Shown: one piece after another, positions 60,730 to 64,000 of the stretch
Layout of the letters: the number at the start of each line of letters is the position of its first letter
Position numbering within the stretch: position 1 is the first letter of the stretch
Assembly (NCBI RefSeq): GCF_001665295.1
Contig: NZ_LZSE01000122.1
Span: 62,001-126,000 of the forward strand
Reading direction: 5' to 3'
DNA: 64,000 nt
Source of the DNA: Mycobacterium sp. 1554424.7
Lineage (GTDB): Bacteria; Actinomycetota; Actinomycetes; Mycobacteriales; Mycobacteriaceae
Translations under genes and position numbers: made by a program
The notes under the pieces: generated by a model
Databases searched by the model: none
What the model saw: only the letters and a program-made list of their open reading frames with translations
What the model was told of the DNA's origin: nothing

Positions 60730-62184
60730 TTAGGGATGCGGTGCCGGACAGGTCCTCGGAAAGTTAACTGGCTGACCGATCTGGTTCATCCCTTTGCGGT
60801 ATTGGGTGGTGGCCGGCAGGTCCGGGGCCGCGGCCGACCAGATGGTCGAGGTGCAGGTGGCGGTGTCGCAGCCGCCGCCGAAGGTCAGTGACTCGCCGGT
60901 CTTGACCGTCAGGCATTGGCATTTGGCCACGGCGGGATTGGTGGCGTCGATCTCGCACTCGACGTCGAGGCAGTTCGCCCAGGGCACCCCGGACGGGCAG
61001 CTCAGCACCCCGAAGTTGGCGTTGACGTTGACCGTCGAGAACGCCGAGCGCACCTTGTTTCCGGACTGCGCTCGGTCGGGGCAGGTCTTGAAGCCGACCG
61101 AGTAGCCGTTGACGACGACGCAGTTGCAGATCGAGATGTTGGGGTCGGTCGGCGACGGCACGCACGGCGCGGTGGTGCACAGCGCGAACGTTTGGTTGCA
61201 CAACCAGGCGCCGTCGACCTCGAACGCGTCGACATTGCTGGGCAGGGCGGTCTTGTCGCCGGGGTGGCACGCGGCGGCCGTGGCGCCGACGACGGGAAGC
61301 AATCCGACCGACGCCCGGCGCAGCAGTCCGCGCCGGGTGAACGTGGTCTGCCCGGCCCGATCGACGAGCTCGCCGATGGCGCCGGCGCCGCGCGCCGTGT
61401 CCACCCGTTGTCCCGCGTCGATGAGCACGGCGCTGGGCGTGGCGGTGATGCCGTAGGCGGCGAAGGAGGCGCGGGACTCGTCGATCAGCTCCACCGGCAC
61501 GCGGTGGCCGGCGGGGCCGCCGTTGATCAGGGCGACGGTTACGCGGCCGTCCAGCTCGCTCTGCCATCGGGCGACTTCCGGCAGCAACGCGTCGCACGCG
61601 CCGCAGCCGGGCTGGCTGAAGATCAGCACGACGGGCTTTCCGTCACCTAGTTCGTCAAGGGTGCGGATGCGGCCCGTCGCGTCGGGCAGCGCGAGGTCGG
61701 CGGCGGTGGCCCCGGATCGTGACGTCCAGCGCCGGCGTGAGGCGGGGCCGAGCCAGAGGGCGAGGGTGATCGCGGCGAAAGCCATTGGGGTCCAAGCGAA
61801 TCGACCGTCGAGGGCGACGTAGGCGGCCAGCGCCGCGAAGAATCCGTTCCGGGCCAGGGTCGGCCATCCCAGCGGGCCGGCGGATAACCGCCCAAAGCAG
61901 TGGCAGTCCACCCGTCGGCCCCGCGCCAGGCTCGCCAGCACCACCGCGCTGAACCCAGCCAGCGCGATCAACGCCGCGGCCGCACCGATTCGCGGCCGCG
62001 CCGCCACCAGCGCCGCGATGCCGAGTTCGGTGGCGACGAGTGCCCACCCCACCGGTGCCGCGGCGGCCCTGGGCACTCCGAACGCCGTCACCGCGCGGCG
62101 CACGCCGTCGCGGTCGGTGAGCTTCGCCAGCGCGGCGATAGCGAATATTCCCCCGAGTAGCAATCGCGCTGCCAGCATCGTCAT
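60730..62184 (-). CDS. MauE-thioredoxin-Cys-rich domain fusion
   Basis: 484 residues from ATG 62184. Residues 1-~150 are a four-helix MauE-type membrane module with its VDCHCFGRL motif (Cys94, Cys96). Residues ~160-280 are a thioredoxin fold with GCGACDAL (Cys194-Cys197) and a cis-Pro in ATPSAV. A Tat-like segment RRGLLRRASVGLLPVVGATAAAC (283-306) then leads to a ~175-residue Cys-rich domain with 15 cysteines counted from Cys306. MauE normally works with a thioredoxin-like MauD to form disulfides in methylamine dehydrogenase; here oxidant, relay and a possible client are one chain. Confidence 0.75.
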   Translation of the reverse strand: MTMLAARLLLGGIFAIAALAKLTDRDGVRRAVTAFGVPRAAAAPVGWALVATELGIAALVAARPRIGAAAALIALAGFSAVVLASLARGRRVDCHCFGRLSAGPLGWPTLARNGFFAALAAYVALDGRFAWTPMAFAAITLALWLGPASRRRWTSRSGATAADLALPDATGRIRTLDELGDGKPVVLIFSQPGCGACDALLPEVARWQSELDGRVTVALINGGPAGHRVPVELIDESRASFAAYGITATPSAVLIDAGQRVDTARGAGAIGELVDRAGQTTFTRRGLLRRASVGLLPVVGATAAACHPGDKTALPSNVDAFEVDGAWLCNQTFALCTTAPCVPSPTDPNISICNCVVVNGYSVGFKTCPDRAQSGNKVRSAFSTVNVNANFGVLSCPSGVPWANCLDVECEIDATNPAVAKCQCLTVKTGESLTFGGGCDTATCTSTIWSAAAPDLPATTQYRKGMNQIGQPVNFPRTCPAPHP

Positions 62185-62216
62185 CTGCGACCACCTCCGC
62201 GTGGCAGTCTGGCAGG

Positions 62217-63125
62217 GTGACCGACGTCGTGCAGGACTTCGAGTCTCAGCGGCCGCGCCTGTTCTGGTTGGCGTACCGGCTGCTGGGGTCGGCGAGCGAG
62301 GCGGAAGACGCGGTGCAGGACGCGTACCTGCGCCTGCATGGCGCCGACGCGGATTCAATCCGATCGTTGCCGGCCTGGCTCACCACCGCCGTCACGAACC
62401 TGTGCCTCAACCGGCTCACCTCGGCGCGGGCCCGCCGCGAGGTCTACCCCGGCCCGTGGCTGCCCGAGCCCGTGCTCACCGACGACGGGACGCTCGGCCC
62501 ACTCGAGACCGCCGAACAGCGCGAGTCGGTGTCCATTGCGCTGCTGAGCCTGATGGAGCGGCTCGGCCCAACCGAGCGTGCGGCGTTCGTGCTGCGAGAA
62601 GCGTTCGCGTACAGCCATTTCGAGATCGCCGAGATCTTGGAAACGTCGGAGGCCAACGCCCGCCAGCTCTACCGGCGGGCGAAGGAGCGGCTGGGTGAAC
62701 CCCGGCGGCGGTTCCAACCGGATCGGGGGCAGTGGCGGCGCCTCGTCGACCGATTCTTTACGGCCGCCCGCGCGGGCGACGTGAATGGGCTCGTCGAAAT
62801 CTTGACCGACGACGTGACGTCGACGGCCGACGGCGGCGGCAAGGTCGGGGCTGCCCGGCGCGTGATCTCGGGCCGCGATCGGATGGCGTACTACGTGGCG
62901 CGCGTGTTCAGCAGGAACCTGGGGCCGACGCCGATGCGGCTCGAGGTCGCGGAGGTGAACGGCGAGCCGGCGATGCTGGCGTTCGACGGCGCCAACCTGG
63001 CCGGTGTCCTGTGCTTCGACATCGTGGGGGAGCGGATTGCGGCCCTGCGGGTCGTGGCCAACCCCGACAAATTGCGATTCCTTGCCGAGCAGTTGTCACA
63101 TCCGGCGGGTCTGCCCGGTTCATAG
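62217..63125 (+). CDS. ECF41-type sigma factor with SnoaL-like C-terminal domain (SigJ-like)
   Basis: 302 residues from GTG 62217. Region 2 reads FWLAYRLLGSASEAEDAVQDAYLRL; region 4 is at ~125-165 (RAAFVLREAFAYSHFEIAEILETSEANARQLYRRAKERL). The C-terminal ~175-300 SnoaL/NTF2-like domain carries the DGGGK motif typical of ECF41 factors, where it tunes activity in place of an anti-sigma. Divergent from the MauE gene with 32 bases between. It is followed by an NAD(P)-binding oxidoreductase, the partner type usual for this group. Confidence 0.9.
   Translation: MTDVVQDFESQRPRLFWLAYRLLGSASEAEDAVQDAYLRLHGADADSIRSLPAWLTTAVTNLCLNRLTSARARREVYPGPWLPEPVLTDDGTLGPLETAEQRESVSIALLSLMERLGPTERAAFVLREAFAYSHFEIAEILETSEANARQLYRRAKERLGEPRRRFQPDRGQWRRLVDRFFTAARAGDVNGLVEILTDDVTSTADGGGKVGAARRVISGRDRMAYYVARVFSRNLGPTPMRLEVAEVNGEPAMLAFDGANLAGVLCFDIVGERIAALRVVANPDKLRFLAEQLSHPAGLPGS
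63094..63119 (+). promoter_or_regulatory. Candidate ECF41 promoter for the oxidoreductase gene
   Basis: TGTCACA (63094-63100) is an exact match to the recalled ECF41 -35 element and lies in the 3' end of the sigma gene, 29 bases before the next ATG. The -10 side has CGGT (63116-63119) with 15-base spacing instead of the consensus CGTC, so the match is partial. Confidence 0.4.
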
Positions 63126-63128
63126 GGC

Positions 63129-63920
63129 ATGGCGAATCGAATCCTGGTAACTGGCGGAACCGGCACCGTGGGACGCGTCGTCGTCGATCGTCTGACGGCC
63201 GCGGGCAAGGAGGTCCGGGTGGTGAGCCGCGGGCGACGGCCACACCAGCGCGCCGACGTCGAGCATGTCGTCGGCGATGTGCAGTCCGGAACCGGCCTCG
63301 ACGCGGCGGTCGACGGCATCGACACGATCGTGCACTGCGTCTATCCGACCGAGCGGCTGGTGGAGGCGGCGAAACGGGCCGGCTCACCGCATCTGGTCTA
63401 CGTCTCCATCGTCGGCATCGACCGCGTCCCGTTCGCCCTCTACCGCATGATGCTCGCCAACGAGCGCACGATCGCCGAGTCGGGCCTGTCGTGGACCGTG
63501 CAGCGGGCCACCCAGTTTCACGATCTGATCGCCTTCATATTGCGCATGCTCGCGAAGCCGCCGGTGATGGCGGTGCCGTCGGGCCTGAGGTTCCAACCCG
63601 TCGACGTGCGCGACGTGGGGGCTCGGTTGGCCGACTTGGCGCTCGGCCAGCCGGTCGCGCGGGCGCCGGATTTCGCCGGCCCGCAGCCGCGTACGCTCGA
63701 CGACCTCGCCCGCGCCTACCTGGCGATCGTCGGCAAGCGCCGCCCCATCGTCCCGATTCGGTTGCCCGGCAAGGTGTCTGGCGGGATTCGCGCCGGCGGG
63801 CTGCTGGCCCCGGACCACGCCGACGGGACGATCACGTTCGAGCAGTACCTCCGCGAGCAACTCGCTGCCGGCGAACGGCCCTACCGCGATGCGATCCGCG
63901 CTTACCTGAAGCGTCGATGA
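63129..63920 (+). CDS. NmrA-like NAD(P)-binding oxidoreductase/epimerase (ECF41 partner)
   Basis: 263 residues from ATG 63129, three bases after the sigma-factor stop. Atypical SDR: ILVTGGTGTVGRVVVDRL, VRVVSRGRRPHQRADVEHVVGDV, HLVYVSIVGIDRVPFALYRMMLANERTIAESGLSWTVQRATQFHDL. The YRMML context replaces the classical YxxxK with Y at ~105 and no lysine in place, so it may be a sensor-like or non-catalytic NmrA protein. ECF41 factors commonly control such a gene. The 80 bases after it hold no further gene in the window. Confidence 0.85.
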   Translation: MANRILVTGGTGTVGRVVVDRLTAAGKEVRVVSRGRRPHQRADVEHVVGDVQSGTGLDAAVDGIDTIVHCVYPTERLVEAAKRAGSPHLVYVSIVGIDRVPFALYRMMLANERTIAESGLSWTVQRATQFHDLIAFILRMLAKPPVMAVPSGLRFQPVDVRDVGARLADLALGQPVARAPDFAGPQPRTLDDLARAYLAIVGKRRPIVPIRLPGKVSGGIRAGGLLAPDHADGTITFEQYLREQLAAGERPYRDAIRAYLKRR

Positions 63921-64000
63921 CCGTGCGCAGTCCCTCCACCTGCGGTGACACCTCGCGCTCAGTTAGGCCTGGGATATTAGGGTGCTGAGGCGAAATTGAA

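Noticed and set aside
1-64000. Mobile elements, CRISPR arrays, tRNA/rRNA genes
   Set aside because: No transposase, integrase, spaced repeats, cloverleaf or rRNA-like sequence was recognised by eye on either strand; a dedicated scan could still find a short tRNA.

Overview
This is a high-GC actinobacterial window, almost certainly from a Mycobacterium, probably slow-growing. Evidence for this is an MmpS/MmpL pair, a DUF732 secreted protein, an LpqH-like lipoprotein, mycothiol-type and F420/LLM-type enzymes, a MalY-type aminotransferase beside a haloalkane dehalogenase (an order recalled from M. tuberculosis Rv2294-Rv2296), and frequent GTG/TTG starts with 1-4 base start/stop overlaps. No rRNA, tRNA, CRISPR array, integrase or transposase was seen.

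Layout. (1) 1-11 kb is an accessory metabolic cluster. It holds an MFS exporter (cut by the window edge), a leftward seven-gene run (methyltransferase, hydrolase, hemerythrin, two PPOX-fold proteins, acyl-CoA dehydrogenase-like flavoprotein, type II thioesterase) and a divergent rightward set (XRE-cupin regulator, GMC oxidoreductase, class III aminotransferase). A perfect operator-like palindrome lies between the two arms. (2) 11-14 kb is a two-gene metal-transport unit: a soluble MgtE-N/CBS protein coupled to an Nramp-family permease whose ion site looks magnesium-type. (3) 14-17 kb holds single genes (VOC, DMT, DoxX, bicupin). (4) 17-20 kb holds a translationally coupled pair: a three-part fusion (cysteine-dioxygenase-like cupin, a middle domain with a CHAT/caspase-like His/Cys pattern, a SAM methyltransferase) and an Asp/Glu racemase. 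A relic of a thiolase gene lies at its far edge and the intact thiolase at 20.2 kb. (5) 21-28 kb holds CysQ, a TetR-controlled mmpS-mmpL unit with a clear operator, and an epoxide-hydrolase-like gene.

(6) 28-40 kb is a catabolic region: dehalogenase, a dead DUF2652 gene, MalY-type lyase, two divergent DapB-like paralogues, an LLM oxidoreductase, two near-twin P450s, an AveC-like membrane protein with a 34-residue partner, and a TetR. (7) 40-50 kb holds an LpqH-like lipoprotein, a frameshifted secreted protein, an LLM-SDR-hydrolase operon, an exported nucleosidase, a rhodanese, a PimC-like glycosyltransferase, and a divergent XRE/LLM/mycothiol-isomerase-like unit with palindromic operators. 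(8) 51-56 kb is a TetR-headed operon joining an aromatic-ring hydroxylase to catabolic acetolactate synthase and acetolactate decarboxylase (acetoin formation). (9) 56-64 kb holds an orphan AAA ATPase, a Na+/H+ antiporter, a leftward run of MauE-thioredoxin-Cys-rich fusion, Cys-tailed DUF5685 and enoyl-CoA hydratase, and an ECF41-type sigma factor with its usual oxidoreductase partner.

The strongest candidates for undescribed biology are the CDO-like/CHAT-like/methyltransferase fusion with its racemase (17.1-19.9 kb), the MauE-Trx-Cys-rich plus DUF5685 unit (59.6-62.2 kb), and the hydroxylase-acetoin operon (51.1-55.8 kb). All functions are read from sequence motifs and recalled family knowledge; no searches were run.
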